From Thermoflexus sp. (GTDB taxonomy: Bacteria; Chloroflexota; Anaerolineae; Thermoflexales; Thermoflexaceae), in the NCBI GenBank assembly GCA_025057635.1, contig JANXBD010000004.1, positions 1 to 64,000 of the forward strand: a DNA stretch of 64,000 nt, read 5' to 3'. The notes under the pieces were generated by a model that worked only from the letters and a program-made list of their open reading frames with translations, was not told where the DNA came from and made no database searches. Positions 29,525 to 38,767 of this stretch are shown here, piece by piece (the first letter of the stretch is position 1; every line of letters starts with the position of its first letter). Both the position numbers and the translations under genes were made by a program.

Positions 29525-29830
29525 CTACCAAACAACTCGACTACCCCCGCCAGCTGGGATCTGCTGGCCTAGGTCTGGTTGAATTAATCCGACAGACCCG
29601 ACTTGGAAAGGGGAACCTTTATTAGTTACGATCTGCTCGATCTGCTGGGCTTGCTCCGCCCACTCCATCGGGACTGGAACCTCCACCCAATGGAAGGACG
29701 CTGCGATCAGCGCTCAGCGCTATAGATGGCCTCATAATGAAGCCAGGGATGGATTCCTTTCCGCTCCAGTCGGGCTCGCACTATCTGATCCTCGATCGGA
29801 TCCCCCACCTCATAAGATCATCATCCAGTC
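29525..29830 (-). pseudogene. Probable remnant of an unidentified gene (frame-disrupted)
   Basis: Two adjacent protein-like reading frames: ...GDPIEDQIVRARLERKGIHPWLHYEAIYSAER*, then a shifted frame LIAASFHWVEVPVPMEWAEQAQQIEQIVTNKGSPFQVGSVGLIQPDLGQQIPAGGGSRVVW*. Confidence 0.35.
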
Positions 29831-29856
29831 CGCGTGGAATCGCAAGGCGTGCTCCT

Positions 29857-30237
29857 TCAGGCCGCAGGTCCCTCTGTGAACGGTTCACCTGTTGTTGGCG
29901 ACGCTTCACCTCGACGCTGAGCCATTATTTGCTCGAACTGGGCCCGACTTTCCTCCAGCCATTTACGGAGCTCCTCCGCACGGCGGCGTGCTTCCGCCGC
30001 GGCCTCCTCAGCCCGTCGACGGGCTTCGATCAGCGCGGCCTCGGCATGCGAGCGGGCCTCAGACGCCACCTCCTCAACATGCGTTTTCAGCGCAATCCCC
30101 TGCTCCTGCAATAACCGTCGAGTCTCCTCACCCGAGCGAGGCGCAAACAAAAGGGCCGCTACCGCGCCTACTAGGGCTCCGGTCAGGAACCCAGCTAGAA
30201 AGGCCCCGAACTCTCCCCCATGCTCGTGCTCCGCCAT
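29857..30237 (-). CDS. YtxH-domain protein
   Basis: FGAFLAGFLTGALVGAVAALLFAPRSGEETRRLLQEQG then a long Ala/Arg/Glu helical region. Confidence 0.85.
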   Translation of the reverse strand: MAEHEHGGEFGAFLAGFLTGALVGAVAALLFAPRSGEETRRLLQEQGIALKTHVEEVASEARSHAEAALIEARRRAEEAAAEARRRAEELRKWLEESRAQFEQIMAQRRGEASPTTGEPFTEGPAA

Positions 30238-30523
30238 TTGTCACCTCCATTTCTAAGATCAAGAATCGAAGCGAAAATCCTGAATGATGATGCGTGTCCC
30301 TGCAGAGATCTAGAAGCGGGACTGCAAGCCCTTCGCTGCCGAATAACTGCAATCTCCCATCGATTAAGAAGCCAGCATCCCAGCAACCCTTAAGCTTGCA
30401 TGCAGATACGCTTCCCCGCGGGAAACGTCTAAGCCCCAGTGAGGTGGAAAGCACACTCCTCCTTTCTCACCTCTCACCCAGGCACCAGAATGAAGCTGGG
30501 CACCGCCCGGAGCGCGCCTGATA

Positions 30524-30913
30524 TCAACGACCGCGCAGCAAACGGATTACAGTTCGCGCCACTTGAGCGAGCCCCGCTATCACACTAGCCGCTTCAATTG
30601 TCGGACGAGCCATGTGTCGGCCTAAGAAGACACTCGTCCCATGCACCGTATCCACCGTTTCCCGAGCCCGTTGAAGGATAGGTTGGATCTCCTGCTGGAA
30701 CCAATCCAAGAGGCGGATCACTCGATAAATCAGAAAGATCCCTACGGTGGTCAACAAGAACAACTGAAGAGCAAGAGCAACGATCAGCACATCCCGCAGA
30801 ACTGCAGCGGTGGCTGGGTGCATGTAAAGAAAGACCAAGAAGACCACCATCAGGGCCAGGGCTGCCGCGCTCACAAGGATCCAGCTGACACGAGGCCAGC
30901 GATGCAAACCCAT
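30524..30913 (-). CDS. Hypothetical membrane protein (two TM helices, amphipathic C-terminus)
   Basis: MGLHRWPRVSWILVSAAALALMVVFLVFLYMHPATAAVLRDVLIVALALQLFLLTTVGIFLIYRVIRLLDWFQQEIQPIL. Start uncertain (alternative 30953). Confidence 0.55.
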   Translation of the reverse strand: MGLHRWPRVSWILVSAAALALMVVFLVFLYMHPATAAVLRDVLIVALALQLFLLTTVGIFLIYRVIRLLDWFQQEIQPILQRARETVDTVHGTSVFLGRHMARPTIEAASVIAGLAQVARTVIRLLRGR

Positions 30914-31256
30914 AGGAAACACCTGTTCTGGGATTAGTGGGCAAAAAGCCATCGTTCTGTAATACCACCCGCCAAATAGATTATAGCCGAAATATCCCCA
31001 GGATAAATGCGCCACGGCGAGTGCCTCGCGGGGGAGATCAGGCTGCCCTCTTAGCAACACGATGGATCTGATCCCCTCAGCCGGATCGGCAACTCCTGCC
31101 CCCTCACATGGATTTCACGGATTCTAGAACTGCAACATCGTCGAGCGTAGTTCCTTCAATCCAAAGAGCAGTTGAAGCAACTCCCAGCTACGTTCCAGTT
31201 TCTCAGATTTGACTGCTACGAACAATCCAACCCGTTGCGAATTCTGCGCGGAGCAG

Positions 31257-31285
31257 TTGTGCAGGGAAAGGCTTTTTGATATAAT
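31257..31285 (+). promoter_or_regulatory. Promoter upstream of the bpsA-AdoMetDC fusion
   Basis: TTGTGC (31257-31262), 17-nt spacer, TATAAT (31280-31285). Confidence 0.65.
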
Positions 31286-31555
31286 AAGCCATTGCGGATT
31301 GGATCGCATGCAGTCATGGTTTTGTTAGGATCGGCACAGCCTGCTCAGCCGCCACGCATCCATGATTGCGGGAATAGGGGGAACAGCCTGGAGGATTACC
31401 GAGTCCTCAGCATGAAAATGTCCCGTGCTGCTTCACGGCGTAGGCCAAGCAAGTATCCCGGGCGAAGGGTATGGCTTCTTTAGCTTTCGTCTTTTGACGA
31501 ACCGGTCATCACCTTGCATTGAGGTCATCTCCTCAGAGCTATTAGGTTCGCCAAC

Positions 31556-31691
31556 CAAATAGGCAGCCGTTCCGGCTTTTGGCATGCGTCGGGCGCCTCC
31601 GATGATGCCGGGTGCGGAACCCGTGCTGCCTATTTGCTTTGTAGGGAACGGTGCGTGCGGAGCCGTTTCCCTTCAGGCGCTGGAGGGCGCC
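31556..31691 (+). ncRNA. Candidate structured 5' leader RNA
   Basis: CAAATAGGCAGC (31556-31567) pairs perfectly with GCTGCCTATTTG (31625-31636). Inside it, GTTCCG (31569-31574) pairs with CGGAAC (31615-31620), and GGCATgCGTCGG (31581-31592) pairs with CCGATGATGCC (31599-31609). Further hairpins at 31644-31671 and 31676-31691. Confidence 0.55.
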
Positions 31692-31720
31692 GATCACATT
31701 CCGGGGAAAGGAGGTGAACG

Positions 31721-33244
31721 ATGGCGGGGGAGATCCTGACCCTGGGACGCTCGGAGCTGGCCCGGCTCCTGCGTGCGATCCTGCGGGAGGGGAACCCCTG
31801 GCAGGCGGCGGGCACCGCTGGGCTCCCCTTTCCACGGGTGGTCGAGGGCATCAAGCAGCTCCTCGATGCCGGAGCCCTTGCCTTCGATGGGAACCGCCTG
31901 CAACTGACCCCACGGGGCCAGGATCTGGCCCGGGATCTGGGGATTACGGTGGCCCCGGACATCCGGTGCCTTGCCTGCCAGGGGAGCGGGATCGATCTGA
32001 GCTTCTTCCAGAAGGTGACCCGGCGCTATGAGGAACTGGCCCAGGGGCGCCCCGAACCTTTGGCGGCTTACGACCAGGGCTATCAGACCATTGACTCGGT
32101 GATGCGCCGGGTGGCCCTGATGATCGCCCAGGGGGATGTGGAGGGCAAGGACGTGGTGGTGCTGGGAGATGATGACCTGGCCAGTCTCGCCTTGGCCCTG
32201 ACCGGGTTACCCCGCTCGGTCGTGGTCATCGAGATCGATCAGCGCCTGTGCGCGTTCATCGAGCAGGCCGCTCGCCGCGCCGGCCTGAACGTCACGGTCT
32301 ACTGCCGTAGCCTGACGGATCGCCTTCCCCCTGAGCTCCTGGGACAATTCGATACCTTCCTGACCGATCCGACGGAGACGGAGCATGGCCTCCTGTTGTT
32401 CCTGGAAAAGGGGTTCATGTGCCTGAAGAAGGGGGAAGGCCGCGCGGGTTACTTTGGCATCACCCGCATTGAGTCCAATATCAGCAAGTGGCACATCTGG
32501 CAGCGGGAGCTACTGAACCGGAATGCCATCACGTTCACCCACATCCTGCCCGACTTTAGCCTCTACGCCAACTGGGAGGAGCCCGAAGAACAGCCCATCC
32601 CAGACCTTCCGCCTTTCGCCCGTCCTTCCCCTGTGCCTTGGTATCGCTCGACGTTCTTCCGGGTGGAGACCCTGCCTGAGTTCCAGCCGCCGGCGGATTA
32701 TGTGATCGAAGGAGGGCAGGAACTTTACGAGGATGAGGACGCCATCGACAAGGTGTGGCGCAGTCTGGATGTGGACACTGCGATCGCTGCCTCGGTGATG
32801 ACGCCCGCTCCGACCCCCTTCCCCACCCAGCTGACCTTGGGGCGGCACGTGATCGCGGAGTTCTGGAAGTGCCGGAACCGGGAGCCCTTACGGAACCTCA
32901 AGCAGGTTCTGGAGCTCACGGTGCGCAGGGCCGGCGCCACCTTGCTGAACATGAAGATCCATCGCTTCGTCCCCGATGGCTTCTCGGCCATAGTGTTGCT
33001 TGCCGAGTCGCACATCTCCCTGCACGCCTGGCCGGAATACGCGTATGTGGCGGTCGATGTGTTCACCTGCGGGGGAGCAGATCCGGAGGTGATCGTTGAG
33101 ATGCTTAGGGACTATCTACAACCTACCGAGTCCGCTCAAATCGCCTTGGAACGTGGCTTAGGGCCCTTGTTCGTCTTGCCAGCTCTCCCTCCGGAAACTA
33201 AGGCAGCTTCTCTGGGCTCCCCACCACTTTCTAGGGGATTTTGA
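31721..33244 (+). CDS. Fusion: branched-chain polyamine synthase (BpsA/DUF43) plus S-adenosylmethionine decarboxylase (SpeH type)
   Basis: N-terminal winged-helix-like region then AYDQGYQTIDSVMRRVALMIAQGDVEGKDVVVLGDDDLASLALALTGLPRSVVVIEIDQRLCAFI...DTFLTDPTETEHGLLLFLEKG (BpsA). C-terminal LTLGRHVIAEFWKC...GATLLNMKIHRFVPDGFSAIVLLAESHISLHAWPEYAYVAVDVFTCG (AdoMetDC with ES/H cleavage site). Strong SD AAAGGAGGTG. Confidence 0.9.
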   Translation: MAGEILTLGRSELARLLRAILREGNPWQAAGTAGLPFPRVVEGIKQLLDAGALAFDGNRLQLTPRGQDLARDLGITVAPDIRCLACQGSGIDLSFFQKVTRRYEELAQGRPEPLAAYDQGYQTIDSVMRRVALMIAQGDVEGKDVVVLGDDDLASLALALTGLPRSVVVIEIDQRLCAFIEQAARRAGLNVTVYCRSLTDRLPPELLGQFDTFLTDPTETEHGLLLFLEKGFMCLKKGEGRAGYFGITRIESNISKWHIWQRELLNRNAITFTHILPDFSLYANWEEPEEQPIPDLPPFARPSPVPWYRSTFFRVETLPEFQPPADYVIEGGQELYEDEDAIDKVWRSLDVDTAIAASVMTPAPTPFPTQLTLGRHVIAEFWKCRNREPLRNLKQVLELTVRRAGATLLNMKIHRFVPDGFSAIVLLAESHISLHAWPEYAYVAVDVFTCGGADPEVIVEMLRDYLQPTESAQIALERGLGPLFVLPALPPETKAASLGSPPLSRGF

Positions 33245-33307
33245 AACTCACGTCCTCCATGTGCCCGCAGGGAGAGAAGATATCCCATTTTTAGTTCCAT
33301 ATAGTCT

Positions 33308-33338
33308 CCGGGAAGGCTGCTAGAGACAGCCTTCCCGG
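33308..33338 (+). terminator. Hairpin terminator after the polyamine fusion gene
   Basis: CCGGGAAGGCTG-CTAGAGA-CAGCCTTCCCGG, 12-bp perfect stem followed by pyrimidine-rich CTTCTCC. Confidence 0.6.
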
Positions 33339-33477
33339 CTTCTCCATCTCGGCAAGTTGTGACACAAGCCTATACTAGCCTTAAATAGCAAGCATGAGAG
33401 CCTAACAGGTAGTGCGACCTCCCATTCAGACCGATTTTCCACGACCAGCTGGCCTGTCCCTCACAGAGGTTCTCACC

Positions 33478-34407
33478 TTATCTCACCTCGGCCTCTCCCG
33501 TAGCCGATGGAGAGGGCAGGCGCTCCAGCGCATGTCGCAACAAAGAGATTCGCTCCTCAATCCCTAGCGGTCGTGCTGGAAGAAGAATACTGATCATCGT
33601 TCCCTGCTCCTCTCCACCGCGAAGGAACAAATCCCCACCTAGGGCTTGCGCAGTGCGCTTGGCGATGACCAGCCCCAGCGCCGCCGGATCAATATGAGAT
33701 CGGGCCCGCTGCAGATAGAAGCCCTCCATCATGCCCTCGTTCAGCCAGGCGAGGATCTCCCGAGATAGACTCAGACCAGGATCCACGATCTCGATCAGCA
33801 AAACTGGCTCCTTCACCTGTCCATGGATCTCAATCTTTCCTTCCTCAGGATGAATGGTGAGCAAGAAATCCAATAGGGTGCGCAGGATGTAAGAGGTATA
33901 AGGCCCATCTACCGCGGCTTGAGCCGCTTCCGGCGATAAATGAACATGGAGCTCAATCTTTTTTTCGGACATGCGGGACTCATACGCCCGGAGGAGAGCT
34001 TGAATCAGATGAGTTAGGGGAAGAGGATCTACAAAAGCAATCGGTTGGCGCTGGAGCTCCGCAAAAGCGGCCAAGGGGACGATGTACTCCAGCAGCCGAT
34101 ACGCCCCCCGTAAAGCCGCATGGAGCATGGCAACGGACTCTAGATCGCTCCGATCCTTCAGATGCCCTAAGGCAGCCTCCAAGAAACCGATCACTAATCC
34201 CAGCGGCTGGCGGAGCTCTGCCCCCGCCCGGGCGATGAAGGAAGTCTTTAGCTCATCCAAATCCCTCAATCGGCGATAGGCATGTTCCAATTCCTCTCGC
34301 TTCGACCGCTCCTGTTCGTAGAGCCCTCGAAGCTCCCGAAAGGCGGAGAGCACCTGATGCTCTAGGCGAGACAGCCACTCGTCAGGTGTCAAATGTGGGT
34401 AACTCAT
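33478..34407 (-). CDS. Degenerate sensor-histidine-kinase-like protein
   Basis: 309 aa; SFIARAGAELRQPLGLVIGFLEA resembles the H-box but lacks His; C-terminal HATPase-like fold IDPAALGLVIAKRTAQALGGDLFLRGGEEQGTMISILLPA. Confidence 0.75.
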   Translation of the reverse strand: MSYPHLTPDEWLSRLEHQVLSAFRELRGLYEQERSKREELEHAYRRLRDLDELKTSFIARAGAELRQPLGLVIGFLEAALGHLKDRSDLESVAMLHAALRGAYRLLEYIVPLAAFAELQRQPIAFVDPLPLTHLIQALLRAYESRMSEKKIELHVHLSPEAAQAAVDGPYTSYILRTLLDFLLTIHPEEGKIEIHGQVKEPVLLIEIVDPGLSLSREILAWLNEGMMEGFYLQRARSHIDPAALGLVIAKRTAQALGGDLFLRGGEEQGTMISILLPARPLGIEERISLLRHALERLPSPSATGEAEVR

Positions 34408-34955
34408 CGATCGCTCCTGCTATGAAAAAAGATCCGCCTCTATTCGAAATCAGATCAGCTTGTGGGAGCTCAGGGGACGATTGAAGACAATCCGCCTAAC
34501 CTCCAAGAGCCGTAACACAAGGGCATGGGTCCTCGCCTCAGGGTCCAATGCGCTCACGTGACGGGGTTCGCTTCATAAGCATGTAGTTCCTTACTTCAAA
34601 TTTTATCCTCTTATTTTTGGAAAGAAAAAACCGAACGTCATCCGGTGACTGCTGACTTCTATCCTTTATCTCTAGGCACAAACGGCCAAAGAGGATAACG
34701 CCACAATATGATCGCCTCATCGTCTCCTAAGGGGAGCCGCCGCGTTCGATAGACAGGCGATCAGGTGATGAGTCAAAATTCCCTTGTTGCAAAGCCGAGA
34801 CTATGAGGATGCAGAGAGAGGCCGACATGGCCTATGATTCCTTTTCGCACATTGGTTGCCGCTCTTCAACAGAAGAAGCAATAGGAACCCAACCGGAGGA
34901 TCCATATTGACTAACAGGAAGGCACAGCATTCCTGAGGGAGGGAACGGGAAGGGG

Positions 34956-36542
34956 ATGAGAGCTCACAAACGTCTTCAGAGGTTGATGCAGCGGCTTTCT
35001 CCATGGGAGATTGAAACGCTTCAGTTCGCCCGCGATGCGTTGATCATCGCGTTAGGAAATATCGTTAGCCGTCTGATTGGGCTGTTTCGGGAGACGGTCA
35101 AAAGCGAACTGTTCGGATCGAGCGGGCCGCTAAGCGCCTTCGAGGCCGCAGCGGTCGTCCCGATCCAGCTTTATGATCTCCTTGTTGGAGGAATGGTGAG
35201 CTCCGCTTTGGTACCGGTGTTTCGGGAGTATGCCGACCGCCTTGCCGAACTCCGCCGTCTTGCCGGCGCGGTTCTCACCTGGGTCTGGCTGATAATGGGA
35301 TGCGCCGTGTTAATCGTTCAGCTCGCCGCAAAGCCAGCGGCCTGGCTGCTCGCGGGCGGTCTGGAGCCTGAGCTGCTGGAGCTTACAGCCAATCTGCTCC
35401 GCTGGACGATCCTATCAGTCTGGTGGATTGCGACAGCCGGGGTGCTCGGCGGGCTCCTGCAAGCATGCCAACGGTTTGCTCTCCCTGCCTTCACTGCCGC
35501 AATCTTCAATGCCGCGATGGTCACGATAGCGATCCTGTTCGGAGCGCAGCTGGGCGTCACCGCCTTAGCCCTGGGCATGGTGGCTGGCGCCCTCCTCCAA
35601 GTCCTGTTGCAGCTCCCAGCTCTATATGGCCTGTGGCCAAAGCTGTCTTGGTATCATCCCGCTCTGCTTCGCATCGTTCAACTGTATTCCCCCGTAGTGT
35701 TCGGATTAGCTGTCAATCAGATCGCTATCTTGCTCAGCTACCATCTGGCCTCCCATGCCGGCCCCAACAGCATCGCTTGGATGCGGTATGCGACCACATT
35801 GATCCAGTTCCCCTTAGGCCTGATCGTGACGGCCATCTCCGTGGCCATTCTCCCTCGGCTCTCTCGCCTGAGCGTGGAGGCCCGCCAGGGGAAAGAAAGT
35901 CTGGAGCCCTTCCGCGCCACCTTGATGGCCGGATTGCGGATGGTGATCGCCCTGATCATCCCTGCTGCCTTTGGCCTGTATGTGCTGGCAGATCCAGTGA
36001 TCGACCTTCTTTTCCAGCATGGGCACTTCACGGCCACTGACACTGTCGTTGTAGCAGGAGTATTACGCGCTTATCTTCCCGGACTGATCTTTGCTGCAAT
36101 TGACCAGCCACTGGTTTTTGCCTTCTATGCCCGTCAGGATACTCTCACCCCCGCCATGGTGGGTTTGATTTGCAACGTAGGGATTTATTTGGCGGCGGCC
36201 CTAGCACCCACCCTCTTTCGCCCGCTCCAGGTGACAGATTTGGCAATAGCGAATTCAGTGCAATGGGCTGCGCATGCGCTGCTAATGAGCATATTGCTCC
36301 TCCGTCAGATCGGGCCTATGCACTCCTACGGACTGGGTCGATGGACGGCCCATGTCCTGATTGCCTCGCTCGTGATGGCCCTGGGCATTGCGCTCGTCTG
36401 GTCTAGGCTCTCCTCTCCTATCTCTCCTTCTACGCATCTTGAGGAGGCGACCCGCCTGTTCACGGTCGGAGGCTGCGGCTTGATCATCTACGGTTTCACC
36501 TTGGGAGGCTTAAGCCGGCTTTCGGTTACCCGCTGGTCTTAA
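34956..36542 (+). CDS. murJ: Lipid II flippase MurJ/MviN
   Basis: 528 aa, polytopic; LIIALGNIVSRLIGLFRETVKSELFGSSG...DLLVGGMVSSALVPVFREY. Confidence 0.9.
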   Translation: MRAHKRLQRLMQRLSPWEIETLQFARDALIIALGNIVSRLIGLFRETVKSELFGSSGPLSAFEAAAVVPIQLYDLLVGGMVSSALVPVFREYADRLAELRRLAGAVLTWVWLIMGCAVLIVQLAAKPAAWLLAGGLEPELLELTANLLRWTILSVWWIATAGVLGGLLQACQRFALPAFTAAIFNAAMVTIAILFGAQLGVTALALGMVAGALLQVLLQLPALYGLWPKLSWYHPALLRIVQLYSPVVFGLAVNQIAILLSYHLASHAGPNSIAWMRYATTLIQFPLGLIVTAISVAILPRLSRLSVEARQGKESLEPFRATLMAGLRMVIALIIPAAFGLYVLADPVIDLLFQHGHFTATDTVVVAGVLRAYLPGLIFAAIDQPLVFAFYARQDTLTPAMVGLICNVGIYLAAALAPTLFRPLQVTDLAIANSVQWAAHALLMSILLLRQIGPMHSYGLGRWTAHVLIASLVMALGIALVWSRLSSPISPSTHLEEATRLFTVGGCGLIIYGFTLGGLSRLSVTRWS

Positions 36543-36896
36543 CTCCGTCCACAAGAGCCCATTTCATCATAATCCAGTGCAGAAGAGCCAGAAGGTTCAG
36601 CGCCTGCCAGGCGCAGTGGGACAACTCTCACATCTCCCCCTCTGTTTTCACCAGCTCGCTTGAATCCGTCTGCTGATTGTTCAGCAACGCGATGCTTCCC
36701 CCACCAGATCAACATTCCTTCGAAGATCCTCAGCCTGGGGATATACCATTCACAAGCTCCTCGATGGCTCTCGTCGGGAACTTCCTATCCGCCACGGACG
36801 TCTTCTATATCGGAACGGCTCCTTAGGGGATATCGACCCGATGAGGCTACCCGAGGGGCTGTCGGCTGAGAAAAACTCATCTTGTAGGAGGTCACC

Positions 36897-37664
36897 ATGA
36901 AAGGCTCGCGATGGTTGATCGGTTGGGGGGGAATGATCGGATTGTTGCTGATCAGTGCATGCCGTCCAGTCATTGCTCCATCTAGCACCGAAGCCCCGTT
37001 GACATCCGACGTTCGGGCTGCTTTCGCGGCTTCGGCGGGCAATTCCGCGGGGCTCAGCGTAATCGGCGTAGGAACCGTGCGAGCGCGGCCGGATCAGGCG
37101 GTGGTGACACTGGGGGTGGAAACGGAGAGCGAAGCCCTCGCCACCGCCCTAAAGGAGAACAACGAAAGGGCCTCAGCAGCACTGGCAGCACTCCGAGCGC
37201 ACGGGGTAGACGAGGCAGACATCCAGACTGCTTCCTTTCAGATCCAGATCGAGGAACCCCGAGATCCGCAGACTGGCCGACGGATTGGCCCCCCAGTCTA
37301 TCACGTGACCCATATATATACCGCTGTCTTTCGGGATTTGGATCGCGTGGGCGCTGGGGTGGATGCGGCGGTTGCAGCAGGGGCCAACCGGGTCGACTCG
37401 ATCGCCTTTGAGATCGGGAATCCGGACCGCTTAGTGACAGAGGCGCGGCGGCTAGCCGCCGAAGACGCAAAAGCACGAGCGCAAGCGCTGGCCAGCGCCT
37501 TGGGAGCCCAGTTGGGTCGCATCATCAGCATCACAGAAATCACGAGCCCGCAGCCAGTGCCGCTGGCCCGCGCTGCCGCCTTCGCCGAAGCCACCGCCGT
37601 CCCAATAGCCTCCGGACAGCTGGAGATCACCGTCCAGATCCAAGTAACCTGGGAGCTGCGATAA
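36897..37664 (+). CDS. SIMPL (DUF541) domain lipoprotein
   Basis: Lipobox LLISAC; LSVIGVGTVRARPDQAVVTLGVETESEALATALKENNERASAALAALRAHGVDEADIQTASF. Confidence 0.88.
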   Translation: MKGSRWLIGWGGMIGLLLISACRPVIAPSSTEAPLTSDVRAAFAASAGNSAGLSVIGVGTVRARPDQAVVTLGVETESEALATALKENNERASAALAALRAHGVDEADIQTASFQIQIEEPRDPQTGRRIGPPVYHVTHIYTAVFRDLDRVGAGVDAAVAAGANRVDSIAFEIGNPDRLVTEARRLAAEDAKARAQALASALGAQLGRIISITEITSPQPVPLARAAAFAEATAVPIASGQLEITVQIQVTWELR

Positions 37665-37884
37665 TCCCGCTGCAGATTGGCTGGGCTGCTGTCCATCCGG
37701 ATGACCCTCGTCCACCCTGAATCCTAAGGGCGCCTGAAGAAGCTGGGAGGGAAGAGAAGAGCGAGCTTAGGCTCAGCGATCCTCATCGTCATGGCATTTC
37801 TCAATTCGGAGGCATGATTTTCAATCCGGAGGTTCGTCCCGCATTGGGCAGCCCGGAGAGCAATGGAGAGAGCAACACGGTCAG

Positions 37885-37919
37885 AGGGTGCAAGCTGCTT
37901 CAGCGGCTTGCACCCTTTC
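37885..37919. terminator. Hairpin between convergent genes
   Basis: AGGGTGCAAGC-TGCTTCAGCG-GCTTGCACCCTTT, 10-bp stem. Confidence 0.6.
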
Positions 37920-37930
37920 AAACCTGGATG

Positions 37931-38386
37931 TTATGTGGAGGCCTCCGCCAGAAGGCGACGCACGATCTCCTGGACCTCTCGACCATCCGCCCGGCCGCGG
38001 ATCCTAGGCATTAACCGCTTCATCACCTCCCCCAAATGAGCTGGAGAAGCAGCACCGATCTCCGCGATCGCCTCTCGCGCTATCCCTTCGATCTCCTCCC
38101 GGGTCAGCGGCTGTGGAAGGTAAGCCAGCAGGGCTTCTAGCTCTGCCCGTTCCGCGGCAAGACGATCGGGGCGATGGGCCCTTTCTAACTCCTCTAGCGT
38201 CTCGCGACGCCGCTTAACCTCACTCTGGAGCACCCTTAGGATCTCATCCTCGCGGAGCGGACGTGCCGCTTCTACCTCCGCCATACGAATCGCGAGCAAC
38301 GCCATCCGGATAGCGGTCTTGCGGGCCTCATCTCCCTTGCGCATAGCTTCCTTCAGATCTTCCTGCAGTTGCTCCTTTAAACTCAT
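37931..38386 (-). CDS. GatB/YqeY domain protein
   Basis: MSLKEQLQEDLKEAMRKGDEARKTAIRMALLAIRMAEVEA... Confidence 0.92.
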   Translation of the reverse strand: MSLKEQLQEDLKEAMRKGDEARKTAIRMALLAIRMAEVEAARPLREDEILRVLQSEVKRRRETLEELERAHRPDRLAAERAELEALLAYLPQPLTREEIEGIAREAIAEIGAASPAHLGEVMKRLMPRIRGRADGREVQEIVRRLLAEAST

Positions 38387-38767
38387 CCCGATTTTCCTCC
38401 CATGAGCTCGTTGCGCTACGCAGAGGATTCAGGCATCTCTGGAGGTTGAGGCATGGCTCTCCGCCACCAACGGGATATCTGCTACCTTCAGTCTGGGAAA
38501 AGAAGCGCAGAGAGCATCCTCTTATCTCATCTGAGCTTCGATCCGGTTGAGGCGTGGAGCCCACCCGCACCCTGCCCGAGACATGCGTGCCGCAGTAGGC
38601 AGTAGAAAGGCCCCGCTCCGCATTGAAGATCGTTCGTTGCGCTTTTAAAGACGAGCGGAGCGAAGAGATAATCAGCTTGGTCACTCATTGTTCACGATTA
38701 TTATCTCGATGCTCTCAGTTACGGACAAGTGAAGTTCGAGGAACCCTGGGTTCCGAGGTGAAGGGGA

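Noticed and set aside
31292-31483. 63-aa ORF in the 5' UTR of the polyamine fusion gene as a regulatory uORF
   Set aside because: Starts with TTG almost at the predicted transcription start with no SD; composition is not distinctive.
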